Below, one piece after another: positions 45,987 through 56,247 of a DNA stretch of 64,000 nucleotides. The notes beneath the pieces are model-generated. The model was not told the DNA's origin, ran no database searches, and saw only the letters and a list, made by a program, of their open reading frames with translations. Each line of letters begins with the position of its first letter. The first letter of the stretch is position 1. Origin of the DNA: CAVTJL01 sp963828215 (lineage in GTDB: Bacteria > Pseudomonadota > Alphaproteobacteria > Geminicoccales > Geminicoccaceae); NCBI GenBank assembly GCA_963828215.1, contig CAWHFO010000060.1:434001-498000 (forward strand), read 5' to 3'. The position numbers and the translations under genes were made by a program.

Positions 45987-46004
45987 CGTAAGTAAGTTCT
46001 TACG
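45987..46004. promoter_or_regulatory. inverted repeat CGTAAG-N6-CTTACG
   Basis: A perfect six-base inverted repeat with a six-base spacer, placed just upstream of the GST-like remnant and abutting the stop of the cyclase gene. It resembles operators of TetR-type regulators; it may be a leftover of the remnant's promoter. A terminator role for the cyclase is less likely. Confidence 0.35.
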
Positions 46005-47812
46005 CTAGGGCAGGCCCGTCGAAGGGGCTTGCGGTGCCGGAGAGGTCACGGCCGTCTTCTCGCTCAGGGTCAGACCGGCGCGGCGGAGCGCATCCAGGAA
46101 CAAGGCTCTCTCCTCCGGCCGGCGGAACGGATAGGTCGTGTCCAATAGTCGATCCCGAGGTCCGGCTGCAGCCGGAGCAGCTCGGCGGCCTCGGCCCGGG
46201 CCTCGTCCTCACGGCCCAGCACCGCCAGGGCGGCGACGAGGCGCTGGCGGGCCCGGACGTTGCCCGACTGCAGGCGGACGCCCTTCTCGGCGCAGGCCCG
46301 GGCACGCTCGGCGTCCCCGAGCAGGAGGTTGCAGAGGCTCTCGTCGGCATGCGCCAGCGAGGCGAAGCGATAGCGCGGGTCGAGCCGCAGCACGTCGTGA
46401 AGGTGGGGGATGGCCTCGGCCGGGCGCCCGCCGAACTCGTGCATGCAGGCCAGGAAATGCCGGGCAAGCGGCGCGCTGGGGTTGAGCGACACCGCCCGCT
46501 CCTGGCGCTCGAGAGCCCCATCGTGATCCCGCTCGATCCACAGCAGGCCCATGCCGCTGAGGCCCTGGGCCAGCCAGTCGCGCTCGTCCAGCAGGACCGC
46601 CTTGTCGGCGGCGGCGCGCGAGGCCTCCAGCGCGGTGCGGCGGTCGGCCGCCCAGCCGAGAATACCCTCGTGATAGTGGCAGAGCGCCAGCAGCGACCAC
46701 GCATAGGCGAAGCCCGGATCGGTGGCGAGCGCCTGCTCCAGCAGCGCCCGGGCGTCGGCGTGGCTCGTGCGGCTCATCCGCTCCTGCAGCGACAGCGCCC
46801 GCAGCGCCTGGTCCCAGGCGCCCAGATGCTCGGGATGCTTGCGCGCCGCGCGCTGCTCCTCCGCCCGGTGGATCTCGGGCTCGAGGCTGGCGACGACGCG
46901 GGCGGCGATCTCCTCCTGCACCGCGAACACGTCGGCCATCTCGCGGTCGTAGCGCTCGGCCCAGAGATGCTGGCCGGTGCTCGTGTCGATGAGCTGGGCC
47001 GTGATCCGCACGCGCCCGCCGGCCCGACGGGCGCTGCCCTCGACGAGATAGGCCGCATTGAGCTCGCGGCCGATCTCGATGGCGTTCGTCGGCTTGTTCT
47101 TGTAGGCGAAGGTCGAGTTGCGGGCGATCACCGGGAACCATCGCCAGTAGGAGAGAGCGGTGATGATGTCCTCCGAGAGGCCGTCGGCGAAATAGTCCTC
47201 GCCCGGATCGCCGCTCATGTTGGCGAAGGGCAGGACGGCCACCGCCCGGCGGGCCGTGAAGGCCAGGGCGGAGTCGGGCGCCGATGCGGACCGCTCGGCG
47301 TCGAGGACGAGCCGAAAAATCTCGACCGGCCGGGCGATGTTCTTGAGCTCGCGCTCGCCTCGCGCCTCGAGCTTGTAGGAAACCCTGTCCCGCACCTGGT
47401 CGTGGGCGGCCCGGGAGAGGCAGATCCCGCCCGGCTCCGCCAGCGCCTCGAGCCGGGCGGCCACGTTCACGCCCTCGCCGAAAACGTCACCCGCCTCGGA
47501 GATGACGTCGCCGACATTGAGGCCGATGCGCAGCTGGACCGCGGCGTCGCCCGGCGCCTCGCCCTGGCGTGCCCGCATGGCGCGCTGGATCCTGACGACG
47601 CTCTCGACCGCCTCGACGGCGCTGGCGAACTCGAGCAGCAGGCCGTCGCCCATGCGCTTGACGACGCGCCCGCCATGCGCCGCCACCGCCGGCTCGATGA
47701 TGCGGGCGTTGAGCTCGCCGATGAGGGCTACGGTCCCTGTGTCGTCGCGGCCGATGAGCCGGCTGTAGCCGACGACGTCGAGGGCTGCGATGGCGGCCAG
47801 CCTTCGCTCCAT
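46005..47812 (-). CDS. class III adenylate/guanylate cyclase with TolB-like and TPR regions, frame break near the end
   Basis: About 600 residues. Residues 1-165 are a class III nucleotide cyclase: AALDVVGYSRLIGRDD (first metal Asp), KRMGDGLLLEFASAV (second metal Asp), and VFGEGVNVAARLEAL (Asn and Arg for the transition state). Residues about 185-330 form a TolB/FlgO-like domain (AVLPFANMSGDPGEDYFADG; YLVEGSARRAGGRVRITAQL), and the rest TPR repeats. The last 43 residues (TTYPFRRPEERALFLDALRR onward) are in another frame after a break near 46136-46142, ending at a TAG at 46005. This domain plan is common in rhizobia-like alphaproteobacteria. ATP versus GTP specificity is not resolved. Confidence 0.88.
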
Positions 47813-47852
47813 GTCGGACCTCCGGCCTCGAGCCTTGCCCGGCGACGTCGGG

Positions 47853-48845
47853 TCAAAGACCGTCGAAGAGCGCCGTCGAGATGTAGCGCTCGGCAAAGCT
47901 CGGCAGGATGACGATGATCGTGCGGCCGGCCAAGTCCGGGCGCCTTGCCACCTCGAGCGCTGCCCAGAGCGCGGCGCCGCCCGAGATCCCGACCGGCAGG
48001 CCCTCGAGCCGGGCCACGCGACGGGCGGTCTCGAACGCCGCATCGTTCGTCACCTGCACGATCTCGTCGATGAGCCGCGTGTCGAGGTTCTCGGGGATCA
48101 TCCCGGCGCCGATGCCCTGGATCTTGTGGGGGCCGGGCGGGCCGCCGGAGATCACGGCGCTGTCGGTGGGCTCCACCGCCACCATGCGCAGGCCCGGCCG
48201 CCGCGGCTTCAGGACGTCGCCCAGACCCGTCAGCGTCCCGCCGGTGCCGACACCGCTCACGATGATGTCGACCTCGCCGCCGGTGTCGGCCCAGATCTCC
48301 TCGGCCGTGGTGCGCCGATGGACCTCGGGGTTGGCCGGGTTGGCGAACTGGTCGAGGATGATGGCGTCCGGCAGGCTGGCCGCGATCTCGTCCGCGCGCG
48401 CGATCGCCCGCTTGATGCCCTCGGCGGCGGGCGTCAGCTCGAGCTCGGCACCCAGAAGCGCCAGCATCTTGCGCCGCTCGATCGACATGCTGTCCGGCAT
48501 GGTCAGGATGAGGCGGTAGCCTCTGGCGGCGCAGACGAAGGCGAGGCCGATGCCGGTATTGCCGGAGGTCGGCTCGACGATCACCGTCGTCGGCCGCAGC
48601 CGGCCGGCGCGCTCGGCCGCCTCGATCATCGAGACGGCGATGCGGTCCTTGACAGAGGCCAGCGGGTTGAAGAACTCGCACTTGCCGAGGAGCCTGGCGG
48701 TCACGCCGGCCTCGGCGGCGAGCTTGTCGAGCCGCACGAGCGGGGTGGCACCGATCGTGTCGACGATGCTGTCGTAGACCCGGCCCCGCCAGGCCGCGGC
48801 TTGGGGCCAAGCACCATCCTTCGCCGATGCGACCGGTCCGGTCAT
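47853..48845 (-). CDS. cysK: cysteine synthase A (O-acetylserine sulfhydrylase)
   Basis: A 330-residue PLP enzyme: IGATPLVRLDKLAAEAG, FFNPLASVKDRIAVSMIEAA with the PLP Lys, VEPTSGNTGIGLAFVCAARG for substrate and phosphate binding, SGVGTGGTLTGLGDVLK, and IQGIGAGMIPENLD. It makes cysteine from O-acetylserine and sulfide, the product of the sulfite reductase encoded 6 kb away. GAGGAGGG precedes the ATG. It sits between the phosphatase and the cyclase genes on the minus strand. Confidence 0.93.
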   Translation of the reverse strand: MTGPVASAKDGAWPQAAAWRGRVYDSIVDTIGATPLVRLDKLAAEAGVTARLLGKCEFFNPLASVKDRIAVSMIEAAERAGRLRPTTVIVEPTSGNTGIGLAFVCAARGYRLILTMPDSMSIERRKMLALLGAELELTPAAEGIKRAIARADEIAASLPDAIILDQFANPANPEVHRRTTAEEIWADTGGEVDIIVSGVGTGGTLTGLGDVLKPRRPGLRMVAVEPTDSAVISGGPPGPHKIQGIGAGMIPENLDTRLIDEIVQVTNDAAFETARRVARLEGLPVGISGGAALWAALEVARRPDLAGRTIIVILPSFAERYISTALFDGL

Positions 48846-48915
48846 TGCGACCCTCCTCTTCTACCCTGGTCATTCTCGCCGGCCCGGCGGCCGCTGTCCA
48901 GGGCAGCCGCGAGGC

Positions 48916-49438
48916 TCAGGGCGCTGCCAGGCCGAGCACATAGGCTTCCTGGCCGAGGGTCTCGATCGCCGCCGGCCGGACCTGCCGGACGCCGAGGATC
49001 GCGTCCGCCGGTGCCATCCCGTGCTCGACGAGCAGCCTCGCCGCCACCGTCCCGGTCCGGCCCAGCCCGGCCCGGCAGTGGACGAGGACGCGCCCGCCCT
49101 CGGCGAGGCACCGCCGCAGCTCGGGGCCGGTCGTCCGCCAAGCAGCCTCGAAGTCGGCGCCGGGGACATCGTGGTCCCTGATCGGGAGGTGATGCCAGAG
49201 CAGGCCCTGGCTGCCCGCTGCCTCACCGAGGCCGGCGACGCCCAGGGCTCTCAGCTCCCAGGAACTCGACGAGGGTGAGGATGGCCGAGGCGCCCCAGCG
49301 GGCGATCCGCTCGAGGTCGACGCCCGGTTGCCCTGCCGGATCGCTCGACCCGTCCGGCGCGCTTCGGAGGCCGGGGCATCGGCTGAGCCCGATGAGGCCG
49401 GGAACGCCCGGCACCGGCAGCTCGTGGATGGGCAGCAC
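48916..49438 (-). CDS. dual-specificity/tyrosine phosphatase-like protein, one frame break
   Basis: A composite protein of about 173 residues. The first part (PIHELPVPGVPGLIGLSRCP; DLERIARWGASAILTLVEF) is in one frame and the second (ELRALGVAGLGEAAGSQGLL; HHLPIRDHDVPGADFE) in another, with a break near 49250-49262. The signature HCRAGLGRT in RVLVHCRAGLGRTGTVAARL is the CxxxxxR phosphate loop of cysteine phosphatases, and IRDHDVP supplies the general-acid Asp region. Start is GTG at 49438 with GGGGAGGA upstream. It follows the ETF-QO gene by 32 bp. Confidence 0.82.
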
Positions 49439-49470
49439 CTATCCGTCCTCCCCGTGCTGGGCACGGCAGG

Positions 49471-51104
49471 TCACATGCCGGGATAGTTCGGCCCCCCGCC
49501 GCCCTCTGGCACGACCCAGTCGATGTTCTGCAGCGGGTCCTTGATGTCGCAGGTCTTGCAGTGGACGCAGTTCTGGGCGTTGATCTGCAGGCGCTGCCCG
49601 CCCTCGCCGTCCTCGACGAACTCGTAGACGCCGGCCGGGCAGTAACGCTGCTCGGGGCCCGCATAGTCCGGCGAGGTTGACCGCGGTCGGGATCGACGGG
49701 TCCTTCAGCCTGAGATGGCTGGGCTGGTCCTCCTCGTGGTTGGTGTTGCTGACGAACACCGAGGAGAGCCGGTCGAAGGTGAGCTTGCCGTCGGGCTTCT
49801 GGTAGTCGATGCGGGGCGCGTCCGAGGCCTTGACGAGCGAGGCATTGTCGGCGTGGTGGCCCATCGTCCAGGGCGCCTTGCCGCGCAGCACGTAGGTATC
49901 GAGCGCCGAGTAGGCGAGCGCCGGCCACAGGCCGAAATGGAAGGCCGGGCGGATGTTGCGCACCCGGTAGAGCTCGTCCCATAGCCAGCTCTTTTTCAGT
50001 CGATCCGGATAGCTGTCGAGGGTCGGATGCGCGGCGCCGTCGCCCAGCGCCTCGAAGGCCGCCTCGGCGCAGACCATGCCGGACTTCATCGCCGTGTGCG
50101 TGCCCTTGATCTTCGGCACGTTCAGGAAGCCCGCGGCATCGCCGATGATGGCGCCGCCGGGGAAGACGAGCTTCGGGATCGACTGGAACCCGCCTTCCGA
50201 CAGCGCCCGGGCGCCGTAGGCGACGCGGCGGCCGCCCTCGAAGATCGGCCGGATCGCCGGATGGGTCTTGAAGCGCTGCATCTCCTCGAAGGGCGCCATC
50301 CAGGGGTTCCAGTAGTCGAGCCCGACGACGAAGCCCACGGACAGCATGCTCTCGCCGAACATGTACATCCAGGAGCCGCCATAGGTCCGGCTGTCCATGG
50401 GCCAGCCGATCGTGTGCACGACCTTGCCCTTGACGTGCTGCTCCGGCGCCAGCTCCCACAGCTCCTTGATGCCGAGGCCGTAGGTCTGCGGCTGCACGCC
50501 GTCCCGGAGGTCGAAGCGCTCGAACAGCGTCTTCGTCAGCGAGCCGCGGCAGCCCTCGGCGAAGAGCGTGAGGCGTGCCCGCAGCTCGACGCCGGGCTGA
50601 TGGTTGGGGCCGGGCTCGCCGTCCTTGCCGATGCCCATGTCGCCCGTGGCGACGCCCGCGACCTCGCCCGCCTCGTCATAGAGCACCTCGGCCGCGGCGA
50701 AGCCGGGATAGACCTCGACGCCCAGCGCCTCCGCCTGCTCGGCCAGCCAGCGGCAGACATTGCCGAGGCTGATGATGAAGTTGCCGTGGTTCTCCATCTG
50801 CGGCGGGGTGGGCAGCCTGATCGAGCGCGTCGCCGTGAGAAAAAGAAAATGATCTTCGCTGACCGGGGTCTCGACGGGTGCTCCGCGTTCCTGCCAGTCC
50901 GGGAAGAAGCTCGTTCAGCGCGCGGGGCTCGAGCACGGCACCGGAGAGGATGTGGGCGCCCACCTCCGAGCCCTTCTCGATCACGCAGACGGAGAGCTCG
51001 CGATCCTGCTCGGCGGCGAGCTGCTTCAGGCGGATCGCGGCCGCGAGCCCGCTCGGTCCCGCGCCGACGACGACCACGTCGAACTCCATCGCTTCACGTT
51101 CCAT
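49471..51104 (-). CDS. electron transfer flavoprotein-ubiquinone oxidoreductase, two frame breaks
   Basis: About 543 residues; passes electrons from ETF to ubiquinone at the inner membrane. The FAD-binding start is FDVVVVGAGPSGLAAAIRLK with IEKGSEVGAHILSGAVLEPR. After a break near 50905 the second frame carries ENHGNFIISLGNVCRWLAEQ, FAEGCRGSLTKTLFERFDLR and FPGGAIIGDAAGFLNVPKIK. After a break near 49670 (one extra G; restored NLADYAGPEQRYCPAGVYE) the third frame holds the [4Fe-4S] site (CPAGVYE, NAQNCVHCKTCDIKDP) and the end NYPGM. The ATG at 51104 has GGAGAGAGG upstream. ETF subunit genes are not in the window. Confidence 0.9.
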
Positions 51105-51193
51105 GCCTCTCTCCGGCTATTTTTTCTTCGGCTCTCGGCGTGGCCCAGGAGCGCCCTGCGCCCGCGCGGGATATCACGCGAGGCCGCCCAGGG

Positions 51194-52088
51194 CTACGCG
51201 CGCTCCTCGCGCCGACGGGTGAGAAGGAAAAAGGCCGAGGCGCCGATGGTGCCCAGAAGGATCATCAGGATCGCCGGCAGCCGTCGCCACCAGATGTCGA
51301 GCGGCCCCGGCGTCGCCTGGGCGATCAGCGCCCGGGCCGAGAGCTGCCCGGGTGCTGCCAGCGCCACGGTCTCGCCATTGGCCGCGCGGTACGGACCGAG
51401 CCTGCCGCCCTCGACCGCGCCGATGGCGCTGATCTCTCCTGCCGGCACGTAGCGGAAGCGCATGCGCAGGTCGCCGACCTGGGGGCTCGCGGGGTCACGG
51501 GAATAGAGCCATCCGCCGCGGTCGGTCAGGCCGGCGCCGGCCGGCGGCTCGAGCCCCGAGGAGGCAGGAAGCGCGGCCACGACTGCGGCATCGAGCGCCA
51601 GCCCGGCCGATACGCGCGTCGCCCGCGACGGTGCTCGCGGGCGGCACCGGGAAGGCGGCCGGATTCTGGTGGCCGATCGGCCGGCCGAAGCTCGACGAGC
51701 GGATCGGCCGGCCGCTCCAGGTCCGTTGATAGCGATCGTCGGTACCCTGCGCGTCGCCCTCCTGCCTTTCCTGCCACTGATACATCTCGACCTCGCGGTC
51801 GAGCCGCAGCGCCTGCACCCGGACGCCGAAGCGCGGATCCTCGAGCGGAGCCGCGGCGCTCGCCCGTCCCACGACGTGGACGGGCCCCTCGCTCTGCTGC
51901 GGGGGCGCCCGGGGATCGACTTCTGTCACTTTCTCGCCGATCTCGGCGAGCGCCACCCGCCGCGTCTCGGCCGCCTGCTCGCCCGTGACCAGCCGGGCGA
52001 CCCCGGCGGCGGCCAGCAGGCACCAGACTGCCAGGAACGGCAGGCGAAACCAGACGGGCGGTCGACGCGGTCTTTTGTCTGTGGTCAC
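51194..52088 (-). CDS. TMEM43 family membrane protein, one frame break
   Basis: About 298 residues. An N-terminal helix (WFRLPFLAVWCLLAAAGVAR) is followed by the TMEM43 domain, with PVHVVGRASAAAPLEDPRFG and LRLDREVEMYQWQERQEGD. After a break near 51615-51630 the second frame holds AGLALDAAVVAALPASSGLE, LRMRFRYVPAGEISAIGAVE and a C-terminal helix (LPAILMILLGTIGASAFFLL). Bacterial TMEM43 homologues have no established function. It lies just upstream of ETF-QO on the same strand, 89 bp away. Confidence 0.82.
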
Positions 52089-52162
52089 ATCGAGGCCTTC
52101 TCGAGTCTGCCAGAAGCCTAGCCGAGCGCACGGGCCGCGCCGACGGGGTGCCGAGGATGACG

Positions 52163-52795
52163 ATGCCGCTCGATGCGGAGCGTGTGAAGGAGGCCTTGGA
52201 CCGCCTCGCCGAGACCGATGCCGATGTCCGCCTGGCCTTGGCGCGGATCGGCTATCCCGCTCCCCGCGTGCGCGACCCCGGCTTCGCCACCTTGCTCCGC
52301 ATCGTCACGGCCCAGCAGCTCTCGACCCGCTCCGCGGCCGCGATCTGGGGCCGTCTCGAGGCCAGCCTCGGCGGCACCGTCACCGCCGAGGGCTTCCTTA
52401 CTCTCGACGAGGCCTCCTTGCGGACCACCGGCTTCAGCCTCCGCAAGGCCGAGTATGGCCGGGCACTGGCCCGGGCGGTCCTCGACGGCAGCCTTCCCGT
52501 CGAGCGCTTCGCCGAGCTCGAGGATGAGGCTATCGTCGAGGCGCTGACGGCCATGAAGGGTTTCGGTCGGTGGAGCGCCGAGATTTATCTTCTGTTCGCG
52601 CTCGGCCGGGTCGACACCTTCCCCGCCGACGACCTGGCGCTCCAGATCGCCTACCAGCGCCTGAAAAGGCTCGAGGCGCGGCCGACGGGCAAGGCGCTGC
52701 GCCTCCAGCTCGAACCCTGGCGCCCCTGGCGCGGTGCGGCGGCGCTCCTTCTCTGGCACTATTACGGCGCTGCGACCTTGGACGAGACGCGATGA
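52163..52795 (+). CDS. DNA-3-methyladenine glycosylase II-like HhH-GPD protein
   Basis: About 210 residues of the AlkA/HhH-GPD superfamily. It shows GFATLLRIVTAQQLSTRSAA, the helix-hairpin-helix ALTAMKGFGRWSAEIYLLFA, and GRVDTFPADDLALQIAY with the catalytic Asp. It removes alkylated bases from DNA. There is no [4Fe-4S] cluster motif at the C-terminus, as expected for AlkA. Starts at 52148 (GTG), 52157 and 52163 (ATG) are possible; GAGGA suits 52163. The stop overlaps the mntA start (ATGA). Confidence 0.88.
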   Translation: MPLDAERVKEALDRLAETDADVRLALARIGYPAPRVRDPGFATLLRIVTAQQLSTRSAAAIWGRLEASLGGTVTAEGFLTLDEASLRTTGFSLRKAEYGRALARAVLDGSLPVERFAELEDEAIVEALTAMKGFGRWSAEIYLLFALGRVDTFPADDLALQIAYQRLKRLEARPTGKALRLQLEPWRPWRGAAALLLWHYYGAATLDETR

Positions 52796-53226
52796 CCCGA
52801 CGGCGCGACCCCGACGACCGCCCCACCCTCGATCCCGATCTGGTGGCACGGGCGGTCCTGGAGCTCTTTCCCGACCTGCTGGGCGTCTGGCTCTTCGGCA
52901 GCTTCGCCGACGGCCGCGCGCGCCCCGACAGCGATGTCGACATCGCCATCCTGCCCGGGCATCCGATCGAGCAGGACGAGGACTATCTCGAGAAGCTGGG
53001 CCGCCTCTCCATGCGCTTCGGGCGCCTCGTGGACCTGGTCGATCTCCGCACGGCGCCGCCCGTCCTCAAGTTCGAGGTTTTTTCCGACGGCATCCGGATC
53101 GCCGCCCGCGACCCCGTCGCCTGCGACTTCTTCGAGACGACGGCGATCTCCGCCTACCAGCGCCTCAACGTCGAGCGCCGCGAGGTGCTGGAGGCGTTCC
53201 GGGAGCGCCTGCTCGGCCATGTCTGA
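52792..53226 (+). CDS. mntA: MntA-type nucleotidyltransferase antitoxin
   Basis: A 144-residue minimal nucleotidyltransferase. The motif GSFADGRARPDSDVD is exactly GSx10DxD, as in MntA, followed by VDIAILPGHPIEQDEDYLEK and a C-terminal FFETTAISAYQRLNVER. In the type VII toxin-antitoxin system MntA transfers AMP from ATP to a Tyr of HepT and so silences it. The gene overlaps the glycosylase stop by four bases and the hepT start by eight, so all three are co-transcribed. Confidence 0.9.
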   Translation: MTRRRDPDDRPTLDPDLVARAVLELFPDLLGVWLFGSFADGRARPDSDVDIAILPGHPIEQDEDYLEKLGRLSMRFGRLVDLVDLRTAPPVLKFEVFSDGIRIAARDPVACDFFETTAISAYQRLNVERREVLEAFRERLLGHV

Positions 53227-53642
53227 CGAGGTGCTGGTCAAGAAGGCCGCGAGCATCGCCGTTGTATCGAGCGTGTGAGGGAGGACTATGTCGGGCACGA
53301 GGATGCGTTCGAGACCGACTTCACGCGGCAGGACGCGATTGTCCTGAACCTTCAGCGGGCCTGTGAGGCCGCCATCGACATGACCAACAGGCTCATCAAG
53401 CTGCTTCGATTGCGCTATCCCAAGGACAGCAAGGAGTCCTTCCGGATCATGGCCGAGGCCGGCGTTCTCGATCCCGGCGATCGGCGTGACGATGGAGCGG
53501 ATGGTCGGGTTCCGGAATATTGCCGTCCATGAGTATCAGGAGCTCGACCTCGCCAGGGTGCGAGCGATCATCGAGCATCGCCTCGACGATCTCCTGAGCT
53601 TTCAGCCGAGCCCTGCTTGCCGCCGATCCGACCGCAGTCTGA
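53219..53642 (+). CDS. hepT: HepT-type ribonuclease toxin, three frame breaks
   Basis: The composite protein is about 140 residues. It begins SDEVLVKKAASI, continues after a break near 53262 with RRCIERVREDYVG and TDFTRQDAIVLNLQRACEAA, then after a break near 53478 with IGVTMERMVGFRNIAVHEYQ, and after a break near 53602 with SRALLAADPTAV before a TGA at 53640-53642. RNIAVHEY is the RX4HXY motif that holds the RNase residues and the AMPylated Tyr. Each piece matches HepT in order, so only the frame is disturbed. Either the region is poorly read or the toxin has been inactivated beside an intact antitoxin. Confidence 0.75.
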
Positions 53643-53653
53643 GGGTCGCCGCC

Positions 53654-54443
53654 TCAGCCGGGCATCAGCCGCGCCGTGATCGTCCGCCGCTCCGCCGTGG
53701 CGAGCGCGCGGATGCAGCTCGTCCTGATCCTTCGCGCGGAAGCGCATGACGATGCCCTCGGCCACGACCTCGACCGTCTCGGCCGCGAACGGCCAGGGGT
53801 CGACCGTGATCCGGGCGAGATCGCCATCCACGATGTTGAGGGTGAGATCGACAGGCTCACCGGCCGTGGGGACGCCCGGGATGGTCACCCGCTCGCGAAC
53901 GCCGCCGCAGATCGCGAGCGACATGAGGTCGACCGTGCGCACGAGCAGCCGGTTGCGCTCGATGGTGGCCAAGTCCGCTGTGCCGGCATGACGCGGATCG
54001 CTCGCAAGCGATGCGATCAGCCCCGCCTGCACTTTTTTCTGTTGGTCGAGAAAGACGCGCACGCGGGCCAAGTCCTCCTCGCCGAGGCCCTTGGCGCCGA
54101 TGGTGCTGTAGATCCCGGTGCCGTGCAGCGAGACGAGCAGGGCCACGTACCGGCCGTAGGCCATCGCCCTCTCGACGCCCAGCGACCAGTGCCGGAGGCG
54201 CAGCTCCACGGGCACCCTGAGAAAAGTCATTGGCCGGCCCGTCTCGGGGTCGAGGCCCGGCGTCTTCTCCCATTCGAGCCAAGCGATATCGTGCTGCTCG
54301 GCGCCAAGGCACGCCTCCTCGCGCGGCCTCACCACGCCGAAGCGGGCATTGCCCCAGGCGCGCAGGAGCTGGCCGCTGAGCCAGGCATGGCTCGGCTGGG
54401 GGATGCCGAGGACTGCGTCAGCGTCGAGCGTCCGGAAGAGCAT
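53654..54443 (-). CDS. DUF3891 family protein, frame break near the end
   Basis: About 263 residues. It starts with LFRTLDADAVLGIPQPSHAW, then QLLRAWGNARFGVVRPREEA, AEQHDIAWLEWEKTPGLDPE and YVALLVSLHGTGIYST, the conserved blocks of DUF3891, with several His/Asp that suggest metal binding (QPSHAW, EQHDIAW). The last 20 residues (ALATAERRTITARLMPG) are in another frame after a break near 53720. The function of the family is unknown. It is 69 bp downstream of cysI on the same strand and convergent with hepT. Confidence 0.8.
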
Positions 54444-54512
54444 GCGAGCCTCCGCTGGGCCTTCACCGGCCCGTTTTGTAACTTGGCCGGCGAGGGGGCG
54501 GTAGGCGCAGGG

Positions 54513-56234
54513 TCAGCCCCGACTGTTGAAGTCCCGGCCCGAGGTCACCTCGCGGACGTGGCCGGCGCGGATCACATAGTCGCCGAAGGGCTCGTCCGGC
54601 AGCCGATCCTTGGCATAGCCTGCGATGATGGGCGTCAGGTGCTCGAGGATCGCCGTCTCGCCCACATTCTCGAGCACCATGCGGTTGAGCCGCTGGCCCC
54701 AGAAGCCGCCGCCCAGATAAACATTGTACCTGCCGGGAGCGCGGCCGCTGAAGGCGATCTCGGCGACGTAGGGCCTGGAGCAGCCGTTGGGGCAGCCGCT
54801 CATCCTGACCGTGATCGGCGTCTCCGAGAGCCCGTTCTCGGCGATGACGGCGTCGAGCTTGGTCACGAGGTCGGGCAGGTAGCGCTCGCTCTCGGCCATG
54901 GCGAGCCCGCAGGTCGGCAGCGCCACGCAGGCCATGGAGTTGCGGCGCAGCACGCTCTGGCGCAGCGTCGTGTCGATGCCGTGGGCCTCGATGATGCCCT
55001 CGATCCGGGCGCGGCGCCCGTCCGGGATCCGGCTGATGACGAGGTTCTGGTTCGGGGTCAGGCGAAGCTCCCCCTCGTGGACGGTCGCGATCTCGCGAAG
55101 GCCGGTCATCATGGGCAGCTCGTCGCTGTCCCGGACCCGGCCGTTCTCGACGAAGAGCAAAAAGTGCCAGGAGCCGTCGTCGCCCTGCGCCCAGCCATAG
55201 CGGTCGCCGTTGGTCGTGAAGAGGAAGGGGCGCGGCGCCTCGAGGGCGAAGCCCGTGCGGCGGGCCAGTTCCTCCTCGAGCCAGTCGAGGCCGCGGTCGT
55301 CGATCGTGTACTTGAAGCGGGCGTGCCTGCGATCGACGCGGTCGCCGAAGTCGCGCTGGATCGTGACCACGGCCTCGGTGACGGCCAGCACCTGCTCGGG
55401 CCGGCAGAAGCCGATGACGTCGCCGAGGCGCGGATAGGTGGCGTCCTCGCCGTCGGTCCGGCCCATCCCGCCGCCCACCGTGACGTTGAAGCCCTTGAGC
55501 TCGCCACCCGCCACATCGGCGATGAAGCCCAGGTCCTGCGTGAAGACGTCCACATCGTTGTCGGGCGGCACGACGACGCCGATCTTGAATTTTCGGGGCA
55601 GATAGGTGTCGCCGTAGATTGGCTCCGTCTCACCGCCCGCGACCTTCTCCTGGTCCAGCCAGATCTCGTGATAGGCGCGGGTTTTCGGCAGCAGCAGCTC
55701 GCTGATGCTCCGCGCCGTCTCGTAGACCGCGGCGTGCAGGGCCGAGAGGTGCGGGTTGACCGCGCACATGACGCCCCGATTGACGTCGCCGCAGGCGGCG
55801 ATCGAGTCGAGCAGCGCCCGGTCCATCCCCTGGATGGTCTCCTTGAGGCCACGCTTCAGAATGCCGTGGAACTGGAAGGTCTGGCGGGTGGTGAGGCGCA
55901 ACGTCCCGTTGGCATGACGGCGGGCGAGATCGTCGAGGCCGGTCCATTGCGCGGGCGTGCAGACGCCGCCGGGCAGCCGGACCCGCACCATGAACTGATA
56001 GGCGGGCTCGAGCTTCTGGCGGCGCCGCTCCTCCCTGAGGTCGCGGTCGTCCTGCTGATAGCTGCCGTGGAACTTGAGGAGCTGCTGGGCGCCCTCGGAG
56101 ATCCCGCCGGTGACGGGATCGGCCAGCCCTTCCGCGATGTCGCCGCGGAGATGGTCACTCCCGGCCTTCAGGCGCTCATTGGCGTGCAGCGTCTCGAGCG
56201 GCTGGGACCGGTCGCGGCTGCGGTCCATCGTCAT
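54513..56234 (-). CDS. cysI: sulfite reductase hemoprotein beta subunit
   Basis: A 573-residue sirohaem/[4Fe-4S] enzyme reducing sulfite to sulfide. It has LKFHGSYQQDDRDLREERRR at the N-terminus, LRLTTRQTFQFHGILK, NRGVMCAVNPHLSALHA, and the cluster ligands in CVALPTCGLAMAESERYLP and VRMSGCPNGCSRPYVAEIAF. The C-terminal LGGGFWGQRLNRMVLENV is typical of CysI. It starts 13 bp after cysJ, forming the assimilatory NADPH-sulfite reductase pair. Confidence 0.95.
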   Translation of the reverse strand: MTMDRSRDRSQPLETLHANERLKAGSDHLRGDIAEGLADPVTGGISEGAQQLLKFHGSYQQDDRDLREERRRQKLEPAYQFMVRVRLPGGVCTPAQWTGLDDLARRHANGTLRLTTRQTFQFHGILKRGLKETIQGMDRALLDSIAACGDVNRGVMCAVNPHLSALHAAVYETARSISELLLPKTRAYHEIWLDQEKVAGGETEPIYGDTYLPRKFKIGVVVPPDNDVDVFTQDLGFIADVAGGELKGFNVTVGGGMGRTDGEDATYPRLGDVIGFCRPEQVLAVTEAVVTIQRDFGDRVDRRHARFKYTIDDRGLDWLEEELARRTGFALEAPRPFLFTTNGDRYGWAQGDDGSWHFLLFVENGRVRDSDELPMMTGLREIATVHEGELRLTPNQNLVISRIPDGRRARIEGIIEAHGIDTTLRQSVLRRNSMACVALPTCGLAMAESERYLPDLVTKLDAVIAENGLSETPITVRMSGCPNGCSRPYVAEIAFSGRAPGRYNVYLGGGFWGQRLNRMVLENVGETAILEHLTPIIAGYAKDRLPDEPFGDYVIRAGHVREVTSGRDFNSRG

Positions 56235-56247
56235 GGCCTTCCTCGGA

